A DNA stretch of 64,000 nucleotides from Dyadobacter sp. SG02 (GTDB taxonomy: Bacteria > Bacteroidota > Bacteroidia > Cytophagales > Spirosomataceae). A model generated the notes under the pieces. That model did no database searches, was not told the DNA's origin, and saw only the letters and a list, made by a program, of their open reading frames with translations. Position 1 is the stretch's first letter; each line of letters opens with the position of its first letter. Of this stretch, positions 1 to 9,384 are shown one piece after another. The stretch covers positions 124,001 through 188,000 of the forward strand of contig NZ_FNYL01000007.1 of NCBI RefSeq assembly GCF_900109045.1, read 5' to 3'. A program made the position numbers and the translations under genes.

Positions 1-407
1 AGCAAATGGTCGTAGTTGGTCGTGTTGGCCGACATTGAGAGCACCACCCCGGACGTCCGCGAGCTCAGCAGGCTGTGGATTTGCCGTACTTCCTTTTCAT
101 AACTATCGTCGGTCTGGCAGATCAGGAGCTGGTACCCATGTTTTTCGGCGACTTCGGCCATGCCGGGCAGGGCTTGCAGGTATAATGCATAACTGATTTT
201 AGGAACCACTACGCCGATCGTGTTGCTACGCCGGTTGAGGAGCTGGAATGCAAGCTGGTTAGGTTCGTAGTCGAGCTGTTCGGCGAGCTCGTACACGGCC
301 TGACGTGTGCTTTCTCTGATGTCCGGGTGATTTTTTAATGCCCTCGAAACGGTGGAAATGGAGATGCCGAGTTTGGTGGCGATGGTTTTTAGTGTGATGT
401 CCTCCAT
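1..407 (-). CDS. LacI/GalR-family transcriptional regulator, partial
   Basis: DNA-binding repressor or activator of the LacI family, truncated at its C-terminal side by the left window edge (about 135 codons visible). The N-terminus carries the classical HTH and hinge: residues 6-23 read KTIATKLGISISTVSRAL, followed by NHPDIRES and the hinge-like LDYEPNQLAFQLLNRRSNTI. After that begins the periplasmic-binding-protein-like sensor domain (TIGVVVPKISYALYLQ). The ATG at 407-405 is the natural start, because family members begin only a few residues before the HTH. It is divergent from the glycoside hydrolase gene, and the space between them holds repeated TTTGCGnAAA sites. I infer that it controls the neighbouring saccharide-degradation genes and possibly itself. 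The effector sugar cannot be read from the visible part. Confidence 0.93.
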   Translation of the reverse strand, partial: MEDITLKTIATKLGISISTVSRALKNHPDIRESTRQAVYELAEQLDYEPNQLAFQLLNRRSNTIGVVVPKISYALYLQALPGMAEVAEKHGYQLLICQTDDSYEKEVRQIHSLLSSRTSGVVLSMSANTTNYDHL

Positions 408-417
408 ACTGCAAAGG

Positions 418-475
418 TTTGCGGAAAGGTTTGCGAAAATTATTTAAGTATTTTGTTTGCAGGCACTTGCGGAAA
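418..475. promoter_or_regulatory. Candidate LacI-type operator cluster in divergent promoter region
   Basis: Three copies of a near-palindromic decamer with central CG: TTTGCGGAAA (418-427), TTTGCGAAAA (430-439) and CTTGCGGAAA (466-475). The first two sit in a 12-bp direct repeat, AAAGGTTTGCG plus one base (413-424 and 425-436). The third starts 36 bp after the second, so the spacings are multiples of 12. The cluster lies between a LacI-type regulator and a glycoside hydrolase. Binding is inferred. Confidence 0.5.
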
Positions 476-546
476 TTTCTTCCTTGCCGAAAGATAGTGT
501 TTTCCTGACACAACCAAAAAGTAATCGCCGACCGCTTCCCGTTTTT

Positions 547-2748
547 ATGAGCCGCATTTACACGACGTTCCGCCTTCTGGTAATCATTCTTTGCATTTCA
601 AATCCCGCCCGCGCCGCGCACGCATTACCCGGGTGGACACATATGCGCGGTGATCTTGTGCTCCAATGGGACCTGGGTAACGACAAGGCAACGTTGTCGC
701 ATCGTGTCAAAGGTGGGGTGATGTGGCAGGGTAGCTTGTTGCCTTCACTTTGGTATGAGAACCCGAAAAAGGAGAAAAGGTATTCCAAAGCGGTGGTACA
801 ATCGGCTGTAAAAGAAGGTGATAAGCTGGTCGTTTCACTGCAATGGCCGGGACTTGGAAAAGGCAGATTGCTGGTTGAAAATACCGCAACGGGCTGGCGG
901 TTTACGGAGCTTTCGGCGGAATGGGCGGCTTTTACACCCAAAATCATTGAAATGTATCTCGGTGCGTCGATGTTGGTAAATGGTGCCAATGTGCAACCGA
1001 CCTGGGACCGGCCGTTCATGCCCGACTGGCAGTCGTTCGGCTATTGCGTGCCGGGCGCGAAGGCCGGGACGGTGCAGAGCTATTTCCGGAGTTGGGATTT
1101 CGGCCATACCACCATTGCACTAGGCAATTTCGGGCCTTCGATGGGCACACCTTACGGAGCGGCATTTCCGCGACCGGTACTTTTTGCGGGAATGGGTTCC
1201 GACGGCGGCTGGCTTACAGCAGGCGCAGGGAGGGTGCCGAATGCGGCGATGTCGCTGAAAATCCAATCGACGCGAGGATGTTTACAGTTTCTATACCGCG
1301 AAGATCTCTGGGGCACTCCGACGGGCAAGACGCGCATTTGGAAAGATTTGGCGCGGTTTGCGATCGATACGACGGCTTACGGGAGTTTCCGGCAGTATTA
1401 TGCGTCATTCCCGGGAGTGGAGAAATCGAATGCCGGCGAATCGCTGCGAAAACAGACGGCGTCGATCTGGAACACCTGGGGCATGTGGCGGTGGAAGAAG
1501 TACCCGATCCGCCCGATCGCCGATTTTATGGAAAAAATGCAGAACGAGGTAATGGTACTGGACGATCCGTGGGAGTCGTCTCAGGGTTCGGGTGTGCCGG
1601 ATTTGAAGAAGTTCCCGGATTTCTACCAGGACATTGCCTATATCCGCAACAAGGGTGTGGAAGTGGGTGTGTGGGAAACCATCGGGTGGATCAAGGACAC
1701 GGTTGCGTGTGGTTTGGGTAAAAAAGACTTGATACTGGATAAAAACGGCAAGCCGTGCATGGCTAACTGGAATTTCGATCCGCAGGGCGATGCCTATTAT
1801 TGCATGGATTTCAGCTCGGAGAAGACCAGGAAGTTTCTCTGGGACCGGACGGTACGTATTATGAAGGAGATCAAACCGCGCGTGATCAAGCTGGATTTTG
1901 GCTATGGTCTGCCGAACCCGGATATGGGCGCGCCGCGTGACCCGGCATTGCGCGGCGAAAGACATACGTTTGCATTGATGCAGCAGATCGCGAAGGCGGC
2001 GAAGAGCGTCGATCCGGATGTGGTGATTATGGGTTACGGCATCAGCCCGTTGTGGGTTCCGCTCACCGACCTTGTTTCGATGGACGACCAGGGCGATTTG
2101 TGGTTCGACCTGCACCGCGGGCACCAGGAATGGAGCGTGTGGGCGTCGCTTTTGTCGGGTTATGGCGTAGCGATCAGCGGGTCGTCGTGCTATGACTGGG
2201 CACTGGATGATGGTATCCTGCTCAATTCGGCCATATTAGGTTCTCCGGGAGCCGTTTTGCCGAGTGAAATAGCGGAGAACGAGCAGGTACCGCCGCAATT
2301 TCTGAACCGCAGGCTGGCCGTCAACCTTTGGCATCGGCGTACCGCGAAATGGGAGCCGCGCTGGTACAACAGCAGCACCGGAAACATGCAGGGGCCGCCG
2401 CAATTGAAATGCTGGGGGAGGGTAGAGGAAGGTAACCTTACGGCTTTGGTGTTGCGGGAAGGAGAAAGGGCGCAAACCGTTGAAAACATCAACTGGACAG
2501 GCCAGTGGGCATTAATCTCACAAGATAATGCACCCATTACGACGTCCGGTCAAGTGGCGCTTATACCGTTCGCACCGGGGCACATTACTCTTTTTACCCA
2601 AAACAAACCCACCAAAATTATCCATCGTAACATAAACGGGGAATCGACATTGGATCACTGGAAATGGGCCGATGGAAAACTCACGATTACCGTAAGCGAG
2701 GAGGAATTCAAAAATACGGCCGGATACCTGGTCCATGCACAACCGTAG
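547..2748 (+). CDS. Secreted clan-D-like glycoside hydrolase (alpha-galactosidase-like)
   Basis: Probable secreted retaining alpha-glycosidase of about 733 residues. The ATG at 547 gives a signal peptide (MSRIYTTFRLLVIILCISNP, then ARAAHA). An upstream in-frame ATG at 457 would add 30 residues without signal character and would lie inside the operator-like cluster. After an N-terminal beta-rich part, the TIM-barrel core shows WNTWGMWRWKKYPI, then VMVLDDPWESS (about 335) and a run like the GH27/GH31/GH36 barrels. VIKLDFGYG places the probable nucleophile at D450, and SMDDQGD holds candidate acid/base residues D513/D514. The C-terminus looks like a small beta-domain. The gene is 15 bp upstream of a secreted esterase, probably in one operon under the divergent LacI-type regulator. 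The exact GH family and substrate are not certain. Confidence 0.78.
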   Translation: MSRIYTTFRLLVIILCISNPARAAHALPGWTHMRGDLVLQWDLGNDKATLSHRVKGGVMWQGSLLPSLWYENPKKEKRYSKAVVQSAVKEGDKLVVSLQWPGLGKGRLLVENTATGWRFTELSAEWAAFTPKIIEMYLGASMLVNGANVQPTWDRPFMPDWQSFGYCVPGAKAGTVQSYFRSWDFGHTTIALGNFGPSMGTPYGAAFPRPVLFAGMGSDGGWLTAGAGRVPNAAMSLKIQSTRGCLQFLYREDLWGTPTGKTRIWKDLARFAIDTTAYGSFRQYYASFPGVEKSNAGESLRKQTASIWNTWGMWRWKKYPIRPIADFMEKMQNEVMVLDDPWESSQGSGVPDLKKFPDFYQDIAYIRNKGVEVGVWETIGWIKDTVACGLGKKDLILDKNGKPCMANWNFDPQGDAYYCMDFSSEKTRKFLWDRTVRIMKEIKPRVIKLDFGYGLPNPDMGAPRDPALRGERHTFALMQQIAKAAKSVDPDVVIMGYGISPLWVPLTDLVSMDDQGDLWFDLHRGHQEWSVWASLLSGYGVAISGSSCYDWALDDGILLNSAILGSPGAVLPSEIAENEQVPPQFLNRRLAVNLWHRRTAKWEPRWYNSSTGNMQGPPQLKCWGRVEEGNLTALVLREGERAQTVENINWTGQWALISQDNAPITTSGQVALIPFAPGHITLFTQNKPTKIIHRNINGESTLDHWKWADGKLTITVSEEEFKNTAGYLVHAQP

Positions 2749-2763
2749 CAACACCCCACCACC

Positions 2764-4635
2764 ATGAACGCATTCAACCTGACACGACTCTTTAAAATTT
2801 GCATTTTCGTGACCCTCGCGTGCCTCACACGTGCTTACGCGCAGGTGCCTTACCAGGACCTGACGCACGATAGCAAAGTTTTTGGACACAAAAAGAATTA
2901 TCGGTTGTACTTACCGAGCGGCTACGCGCAAGCGACCAAGCGGTACCCGGTCATTTACTTTTTTCACGGCTGGGGCGGGCGGCATTCCAGCGATGACAAT
3001 GCAAAGCTGGAATACGCGATGCTGCAAAGGCTGGTAGACAAATATCAGACGATCATGGTCATGTGGGACGGGAACATGGAGGAAGCTCAGCCGCGGCCTT
3101 ATAATGTTGGTAATCATGAAGATATTAAGTTCCAGGTGCAGATGAAGGACTATTTCCCGGAACTCGTAGATCATGTCGACCAAACCTACCGCACGCTAAC
3201 CGATCGTGACAACCGGGGAATTATCGGGTTTAGCATGGGCGGATTTATGTCGCTTTTTTTGAGTGGAAAATATCCCGATAAGGTCTGCGCAGGTGTGAGC
3301 ATGATGGGGAGTCCCGAGTTTTTTGTGGGGACGTCTGATAATCATACACTTTACCCGGTGCGGTACACATTCGCGAACTTGCAGGATGTGAAAATGCGCA
3401 TTCATACGAGCCCTACCGATATTCTGTATTTCCTGAACCAGGAAGTGAAGGCGGGCTCGGCGTGGGAAGGCAAGAAGATCGAAATGGAGGAGTTTCCCGG
3501 TGGGCATATGGTCGACGATCCCGGGCAAACGGCCCGTTTCGAAAAGGCAATGGCATTCGTGGCCAGGGAGTTGGGTAAAAAGCATCCGCAACCGAAGAAA
3601 TGGTCGCATTACGATTTGTACGGGGACTTCGGGCTTTGGGGATATGAGGTTAAAAGCGATAAGCAGCAGCCAGGTTTCATTTATTTAAAGGATGTTACGC
3701 CGCAGGGTTTCGGGGTTTATACTCAAAAATGGCTGCCACACGGGCCGACTGTACCTGTCCGGAATATCGAAGTGCAAACCGCGCCGGTTTATCGCGCGAG
3801 CGCTGATTACAAGCTTGTTAACTATTCTTTCAGGTCGGGTAAAGTATCGGTTTCGGATGTGAAAGCCGATGCCTCAGGCCGCATTCGTCTGGATTTTGAT
3901 GCGTATGGGAATGAAACGGGCATTTATCGTGCAGCTGACAAGGCTAGCTGGGGCTTTCTCGATTTTCAGGTGAATGGAAAGCCTTGGGTGAAAAATAGTG
4001 GCAATGCATTAAAAATCAGGTTGTTTAATCGCGGTAGTGAAGGAGGAGGGAATTTGAAAGTGGTGCTCAGTTCGCCGGATCAGGATATCGTGATTAAAGA
4101 TTCTGTAAAAACGGTTCAGGTTAATGCAAATGCAAGATTATTTCAAGTACCTGATTTTGAATTGATTTGTAATAAAAAGCCCCCATTGCACGCGGAACCG
4201 GCCGATATTAAACTGAGAATTACGGTTTACGATGGTAACATGGTCAATAGCACGGTCATCAATGTTCCCGTCGATTTCGATGTGCCTTACTTTACCAATA
4301 TCAGGATCGACGACGGCAAAGTCGTGCGCGAGGCGGCATTAGGGAAAGGTAACGGCGATGGCAAAGTGAATGCAGGCGAGGATATTGTGTTGTATGAAGG
4401 AGGTAAGCGGTTGAAAATCAATATTAGCAATGTCGGTATCGACGCTTCTCGTGAGCAATTTACCGATGAAATGATCCCTGCACGCTGGCCGGATGGTTTT
4501 ACGCAGCAATCCATTATGCACATTGAAACGGATGCTAAGGAAATAGAATGCCTCGCAAGCTACGAAACCAAGACCTTCAACCCGATCGAACGCAAGGTGA
4601 CCTGGGGGCGTGTTCGGTTAAGGGTTGAGAAATAA
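2764..4635 (+). CDS. Secreted CE1-like esterase with C-terminal beta-domains
   Basis: Secreted alpha/beta-hydrolase of 623 residues. The signal peptide covers about residues 1-26 (ending TRAYAQ). The esterase domain (about 30-270) has VIYFFHGWGG at the oxyanion region, the nucleophile elbow GFSMGG with S157, and a late PGGHMVDD that supplies the probable catalytic His. The layout resembles the Fes/EstD-like esterases often found in polysaccharide loci. Residues about 280-623 are beta-rich, and near 520 comes KGNGDGKVNAGED, a calcium-loop-like motif common in secreted Bacteroidota proteins. It follows the glycoside hydrolase after 15 bp and is probably co-transcribed with it. I infer removal of acyl groups from a glycan. 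Its 3' end nearly touches the convergent DUF1501 gene (4 bp gap). Confidence 0.8.
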   Translation: MNAFNLTRLFKICIFVTLACLTRAYAQVPYQDLTHDSKVFGHKKNYRLYLPSGYAQATKRYPVIYFFHGWGGRHSSDDNAKLEYAMLQRLVDKYQTIMVMWDGNMEEAQPRPYNVGNHEDIKFQVQMKDYFPELVDHVDQTYRTLTDRDNRGIIGFSMGGFMSLFLSGKYPDKVCAGVSMMGSPEFFVGTSDNHTLYPVRYTFANLQDVKMRIHTSPTDILYFLNQEVKAGSAWEGKKIEMEEFPGGHMVDDPGQTARFEKAMAFVARELGKKHPQPKKWSHYDLYGDFGLWGYEVKSDKQQPGFIYLKDVTPQGFGVYTQKWLPHGPTVPVRNIEVQTAPVYRASADYKLVNYSFRSGKVSVSDVKADASGRIRLDFDAYGNETGIYRAADKASWGFLDFQVNGKPWVKNSGNALKIRLFNRGSEGGGNLKVVLSSPDQDIVIKDSVKTVQVNANARLFQVPDFELICNKKPPLHAEPADIKLRITVYDGNMVNSTVINVPVDFDVPYFTNIRIDDGKVVREAALGKGNGDGKVNAGEDIVLYEGGKRLKINISNVGIDASREQFTDEMIPARWPDGFTQQSIMHIETDAKEIECLASYETKTFNPIERKVTWGRVRLRVEK

Positions 4636-4639
4636 TGGA

Positions 4640-6157
4640 TTACGCCAGAATATCTTTCACCAGTTTCCCGTGTACGTCCGTCAACCGGAAGCGCCTGCCC
4701 TGAAATTTGTAGGTGAGCCGCTCGTGGTCTACGCCCATCAAATGCAGCAGCGTGGCGTGGAAGTCGTGGACGTGTACCGGGTCTTTGATGATGTTGTAGC
4801 TGAAATCGTCGGTTTCTCCGTAGCTGATGCCGGATTTCACACCCGCACCGGCCATCCACATCGTGAAGCAACGTGGGTGATGGTCGCGGCCGTAGTCGGT
4901 GGCGCTGAGCTTGCCTTGCGAATAGACGGTCCGCCCGAATTCCCCGCCCCATATCACGAGCGTGTCGTCGAGCAGGCCTCGACGTTTCAAGTCCATAATT
5001 AGTGCGCCGGTAGCCTGGTCGGTGGCTTTGCATTGCTGGGCGATGGCTTTGGGAAGGCCGCCGTGCTGGTCCCAACCCTGGTGATAGAGTTGCACGAACT
5101 TCACATCCTTTTCGAGCAACTTGCGGGCCAGCAGGCAGTTGGCGGCGTAGGTGCCCGGGTCGCGGCTGTCCGGGCCGTAAAGCTCGAAAACGTCGTCGGG
5201 TTCCGCGGAGGTATCCATTACATCGGGCACGGAAGTCTGCATCCGGAACGCCATTTCGTATTGCGCAATGCGGTTATTGATCTCCGGGTCGCCGTAAGTG
5301 TCGTTTTGCAACTGGTTCAGTTTGGAAAGGTAATCGAGCATTTCCTTCCGGTCGTGGCCGTCGTAGCCCTCCGGGTTGTTCAGGAAAAGCACCGGGTCCT
5401 TGCCCGAACGGAACTGTACGCCCTGGTGCCGCGATTCGAGGAAGCCATTGCCCCACAGACGCGCGTAAAGCGGCTGGTCTTTCGGGGCGTTTTTGGAAAC
5501 CAGTACGATGAATGTCGGCAGGTTATTATTATCTGTACCAAGCCCGTAGCTCACCCACGAACCGATCGCCGGCCTGCCCGGAAGCTGGTTGCCGGTCTGG
5601 AAAAAGGTAATCGCCGGGTCGTGGTTAATGGCCTCGGAGTAAATGGATTTAACAATGCAAAGATCGTCGACCACCTTCGCCGTATAGGGCAGCAGCTCGC
5701 TTACCCACGTGTTGGTTTTGCCATGCTGGTTGAAACCGTAAATCGAGGGAGCCATGGGCAATGCGCTCTGGCTCGCGCTCATCCCCGTGAGCCGCTGTCC
5801 TTTCCGTACCGAATCGGGCAGGTTTTGGCCTGCCATTTGAACCAGCTTCGGTTTATAATCGAATGTCTCGAACTGCGACGGCCCGCCTGCCATGAACAAA
5901 TACACCACGCGCTTGGCCTTGGGCGCGATATGCGGCAATGCTTTGAGTATTTCCGATTCCAGATCGCTGGCCGTGGCTGCGGCTGCCTGTCGCGACGCTG
6001 AGCCATACAGCTTGTCGAGCCCGAAAAGCGATCCTACGGCCATCGCGCCCAGCCCAAGGGATGTCTGGGTGAGGAAGCGGCGGCGGTCGAGTTTCCGGTG
6101 CAGTTCGTTGAATTCGGGCGTATGCAGGCGGAAGTCTTCTTCGTGATGGTGCTGCAT
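4640..6157 (-). CDS. DUF1501 family protein (Tat-exported, sulfatase-like fold)
   Basis: DUF1501 protein of 505 residues, a family related to the alkaline phosphatase/sulfatase superfamily whose biochemical role is poorly defined. The N-terminus has a twin-arginine-type signal (DRRRFLTQTSLGLGAMAVGS), so it is probably exported folded. The core contains YLFMAGGPSQFETFDYKP near residue 90, GWDQHGG near 368, VIWGGEFGRT, and DYGRDHHP near the C-terminus, all usual for the family. The gene lies 2 bp downstream of the cytochrome/DUF1553 gene on the same strand. This tight pairing is characteristic of the DUF1501-DUF1549/DUF1553 systems abundant in Planctomycetes and also present in Cytophagales. 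The family call is firm; the substrate is unknown. Confidence 0.92.
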   Translation of the reverse strand: MQHHHEEDFRLHTPEFNELHRKLDRRRFLTQTSLGLGAMAVGSLFGLDKLYGSASRQAAAATASDLESEILKALPHIAPKAKRVVYLFMAGGPSQFETFDYKPKLVQMAGQNLPDSVRKGQRLTGMSASQSALPMAPSIYGFNQHGKTNTWVSELLPYTAKVVDDLCIVKSIYSEAINHDPAITFFQTGNQLPGRPAIGSWVSYGLGTDNNNLPTFIVLVSKNAPKDQPLYARLWGNGFLESRHQGVQFRSGKDPVLFLNNPEGYDGHDRKEMLDYLSKLNQLQNDTYGDPEINNRIAQYEMAFRMQTSVPDVMDTSAEPDDVFELYGPDSRDPGTYAANCLLARKLLEKDVKFVQLYHQGWDQHGGLPKAIAQQCKATDQATGALIMDLKRRGLLDDTLVIWGGEFGRTVYSQGKLSATDYGRDHHPRCFTMWMAGAGVKSGISYGETDDFSYNIIKDPVHVHDFHATLLHLMGVDHERLTYKFQGRRFRLTDVHGKLVKDILA

Positions 6158-6159
6158 GG

Positions 6160-9100
6160 TTATCTTTTGGTTAAAGCGGCGTCTGAATTGAGAATGGTGC
6201 TCGCTACCACGCTATTGGCGGCCAGTAATGCGGGGTCGAGCGATTTGTCGGCAATATGCTGACCGGTATGCAGCCAGCCCGCAGCCTTTTTCGGGTCTTT
6301 CCGGAATTTGTCTTCCTCCACTTTTCGCAATGTCAAAAGTAGCTCGACCTCCTTCCCGGGCGGTTTGCGGCCGGTGAGTTTGCGATAAGCGGTAGTAATG
6401 GATTGGCGTGCGTCGGGAATGCGGGCCATTTGCTCACCCATGACGCGCACGGCTTCGACGAAAGTCGGGTCGTTGAGCGTTACCAGGGCTTGCAATGGTG
6501 TATTCGTCTTCTGCCGGCGCACCACGCAGAAACTCCGCGAAGTGGCGTCGAATGTCGCCAGGGTCGGGTTCGGTACCGAGCGTTTCACGATCACGTACAG
6601 GCTCCGGCGGTATACGGCGCTGCCCGAGTCAGGCGAGTAGTTGCTGCTGTTGATCGACCATAACCCTTCTGGCTGATAGGGTTTTACGCTCGCGCCGCCG
6701 ATTGTTGTGTTTATCAATCCACTGGCCATCAATGCATTATCTCGGATCATTTCGGCCGACATCCGGTTTGCAGGCCCGCGTGCGTAGAGACGGTTTTCAG
6801 GATCGCGCTCGCGTACGTCCCTGCTCGTGCGGGAGCTCTGGCGGTAGGTAGCAGACATGACGATCAGTTTGTTCAGCTTTTTAATATCCCAGCCCAATTC
6901 GCGGAAGGTAACGGCTAGCCAGTCGAGCAGCTCCGGATGGGTAGGCAGCTCACCCTGGTTACCAAAGTCCTCCGTGGTTTTGACCAGCCCGGTGCCGAAG
7001 AAATTCTGCCAGTAGCGGTTCACGGCCACGCGCGCCGTGAGCGGGTTATCCGCGTGCGTAAGCCATTGCGCGAGGCCGTAACGGTTTTTGGGTAAGTTTT
7101 TAGGGTATTCTAAAATCGAAGCGGGTGTAGAAGGGAACACTTTTTCACCCAAAGCGTCATAATTCCCGCGCAGCAGAATGTGCGCCTGCTTGGGTTGCTG
7201 CATTTCCTGCATGACCATCAGCTCGCGGATATGTTCGGTAGAGTCTGAAAGCTGGGTGCGGGCATTGCGCAATGCAAACCTCGCTTTTGCCATGGCAGGG
7301 TCGACGGCGGAAATGTAATAGTTTCTTAAAGTAATGGTTTCATTGGTAGTCAGTTGTGCAGCATTCTTCGATGCAACAGCCGACCACGACGATTTGCGGG
7401 CCAGCAAAGCAGTTTCGAACGATGTCAGCTCTCGGTTGTAGACGGTAATATCATCTACCTGCGCGTTTTTCAATCCAAAGCCTCTCCACCACGCGCCGAT
7501 CTGCAAACCGGGCTGAACGGGAGATTTAAAGAGAATATCCTTGGTCAGCTGGTCCATCGTCGTCTCCATTGCGGCCTCCTGCCCATTGACATATAATCTG
7601 AAACCTGCTGCTTTGGAAGAACCATCATACGTAATGGTCAGCTGCACCCATTGGTCTTTCGGAATGGACTGTTTGCTAACGCGTGTCAATGCGTCCGATG
7701 GCGCGGTATGGGCCATATTCAGTTCGAGGCGGTCGTTTTTGAGGTATAAATGATATCCCCGGAAATTGTAAAGGCGCTCGGCCTGGCTTTTGTGCAGGAT
7801 CACACCTTCATGCAATTCTTTGGGGATATTTACCCAAATACCCACGCTGAACGGCTCCGATTTGCGGAACACGCCGTTCTGACCGAGATCGAGGTAAACA
7901 TCGCCGTCGAGACGCAGCGATTGGCCGCCGGATTTGGCTGAAAACACCGGGTCTCCTCCCGGCGAGCCCGATTCCCGTTTCATAACACCCGTTTCTTTGG
8001 CATTCACCGCATTGCGCAGCGAGCCGTTTTCAAAAGTATAATGAGCCTGTAAACCGGCCTTGGGAAGCTGTTCTTTGGCCAGATTGCGGTAGCCGCCCTG
8101 ATCAACCCATTGCTTAAAACCCGCTTCCGCATTGCGTTGGGTAGCCGAGAGCTGCTGTTCTTCCGTTTTGATTTTAGCTTGAATAAACCGGAGCGTTTGT
8201 TCCTGCGCAGCGGTGGGCAGGAGCATTGTCGGCGTAGGTAATGCGTCGTCCCAGGAAATTTGCCCGGCTTCTTTTACATTATTAAAGAAACTGAACAGTT
8301 CGTAATAGTTCTTCTGCGAAATCGGGTCATACTTATGGTCGTGGCATTTGGCGCAGCCTACCGAAAGGCCCAGGAAGGCGTCTCCGAAGGTATTGGTGCG
8401 GTCTACGACGTATTCGGTCTGGAATTCCTCTTCGATAATGCCGCCTTCCATATTCTGCTGGTGGTTACGGTTGAAGGCGGTGGCAATGCGCATTTCCTTC
8501 GTCGGGTTGGGCATCAGGTCGCCGGCGAGCTGCCACTGGACGAACTGGTCGTAATGCATGTTTTTGTTGAATGCATTGATCACCCAGTCGCGGTAAGGCG
8601 ACATATCTCTCAATCTGTCAACCGTGTAGCCGTGGGAATCGGCAAAACGGGCCAGATCGAGCCAGTCGACGGCCATTTTCTCGCCATAATGCGGGGAAGC
8701 CAGCAGCCGGTCGACTTGCTTTTCATAAGCATTCGCCGAATTGTCTTTTAAAAATGCATCCGTTTCGGCCAGCGTCGGCGGAAGTCCTGTAAGATCCAGC
8801 GAAACCCGGCGTAGTAATATTTCCTTTTCGGCCTGTGCCGAAGGTTGCAGCTTTTCTTCTTCCAGTTTTTTAAATACAAAATGATCGATCGGGTTCACCG
8901 CCAGATTATCGTGCTGCGTATCCGGGGCGTCGGGTTTTTCAGGTTTTACAAATGCCCAATGCGGCTTGTATTCGGCGCCTTCGTCGATCCAGCGGATCAA
9001 TATGGCTTTCTCACGTGCGGACAGGCTCAGGTGCGACTCGGGCGTGGGCATGACGTAATCCGGGTCGGCGGAAATTATACGGTGGAAAAATTCGCTGTCG

Positions 9101-9384
9101 GCCAGGTCGCCGGGGTCGATGGCGGTGAGTCCGGAGTTTTTGGATACCTTATGAAATGCGGATTCGGCCATGTCGAGGCGCAGGCCACCTTTTTGCTTGG
9201 CCTTATCCGGACCGTGGCAGGCAAAGCATTTGTCGGAAAGTACGGGTTTTACATGCTGGTTGTAATCCAGCTTATCGGGCAGCTCCTTCATCGCAACCTC
9301 CACATCCTCGGGCAGTTCGGGAGAACAGGAAAAGAAAAGCCCGGTTAGCAACACGCACAGAAAGAAAACTTTAAAATGCTTCAT
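6160..9384 (-). CDS. Planctomycete-type cytochrome c / DUF1549 / LamG / DUF1553 lipoprotein
   Basis: Large envelope protein of 1074 residues. A lipobox (TGLFFSC, C20) suggests a lipoprotein. Domains in order: a PSCyt1-type heme site C53-F-A-C56-H57 (about 40-120); DUF1549/PSCyt2 (about 160-365) with a second CxxCH at C344/C347/H348; a LamG/concanavalin-like carbohydrate-binding insertion (about 445-660, from HYTFENGS); and DUF1553/PSD1 (about 765-1030, RVAVNRYWQNFFGTG). It is the first gene of a two-gene operon with the DUF1501 protein. The family is thought to join redox chemistry with carbohydrate recognition, but no reaction is established. Neighbouring glycosidase and esterase genes support a glycan role. 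The second CxxCH could be structural rather than heme-binding. Confidence 0.9.
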   Translation of the reverse strand: MKHFKVFFLCVLLTGLFFSCSPELPEDVEVAMKELPDKLDYNQHVKPVLSDKCFACHGPDKAKQKGGLRLDMAESAFHKVSKNSGLTAIDPGDLADSEFFHRIISADPDYVMPTPESHLSLSAREKAILIRWIDEGAEYKPHWAFVKPEKPDAPDTQHDNLAVNPIDHFVFKKLEEEKLQPSAQAEKEILLRRVSLDLTGLPPTLAETDAFLKDNSANAYEKQVDRLLASPHYGEKMAVDWLDLARFADSHGYTVDRLRDMSPYRDWVINAFNKNMHYDQFVQWQLAGDLMPNPTKEMRIATAFNRNHQQNMEGGIIEEEFQTEYVVDRTNTFGDAFLGLSVGCAKCHDHKYDPISQKNYYELFSFFNNVKEAGQISWDDALPTPTMLLPTAAQEQTLRFIQAKIKTEEQQLSATQRNAEAGFKQWVDQGGYRNLAKEQLPKAGLQAHYTFENGSLRNAVNAKETGVMKRESGSPGGDPVFSAKSGGQSLRLDGDVYLDLGQNGVFRKSEPFSVGIWVNIPKELHEGVILHKSQAERLYNFRGYHLYLKNDRLELNMAHTAPSDALTRVSKQSIPKDQWVQLTITYDGSSKAAGFRLYVNGQEAAMETTMDQLTKDILFKSPVQPGLQIGAWWRGFGLKNAQVDDITVYNRELTSFETALLARKSSWSAVASKNAAQLTTNETITLRNYYISAVDPAMAKARFALRNARTQLSDSTEHIRELMVMQEMQQPKQAHILLRGNYDALGEKVFPSTPASILEYPKNLPKNRYGLAQWLTHADNPLTARVAVNRYWQNFFGTGLVKTTEDFGNQGELPTHPELLDWLAVTFRELGWDIKKLNKLIVMSATYRQSSRTSRDVRERDPENRLYARGPANRMSAEMIRDNALMASGLINTTIGGASVKPYQPEGLWSINSSNYSPDSGSAVYRRSLYVIVKRSVPNPTLATFDATSRSFCVVRRQKTNTPLQALVTLNDPTFVEAVRVMGEQMARIPDARQSITTAYRKLTGRKPPGKEVELLLTLRKVEEDKFRKDPKKAAGWLHTGQHIADKSLDPALLAANSVVASTILNSDAALTKR

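Noticed and set aside
457..546. Longer N-terminus of the glycoside hydrolase from the ATG at 457
   Set aside because: The extra 30 residues are not signal-like and overlap the operator-like cluster; the ATG at 547 starts a normal signal peptide.
1405..2124. Long minus-strand open frame (239 codons) inside the glycoside hydrolase gene
   Set aside because: Lies fully antisense to a well-supported gene; composition rich in Arg/His without any domain, as expected from GC-rich antisense frames.
5033..6001. Plus-strand open frame of 322 codons antisense to the DUF1501 gene
   Set aside because: No family character; the DUF1501 protein on the other strand is unmistakable.
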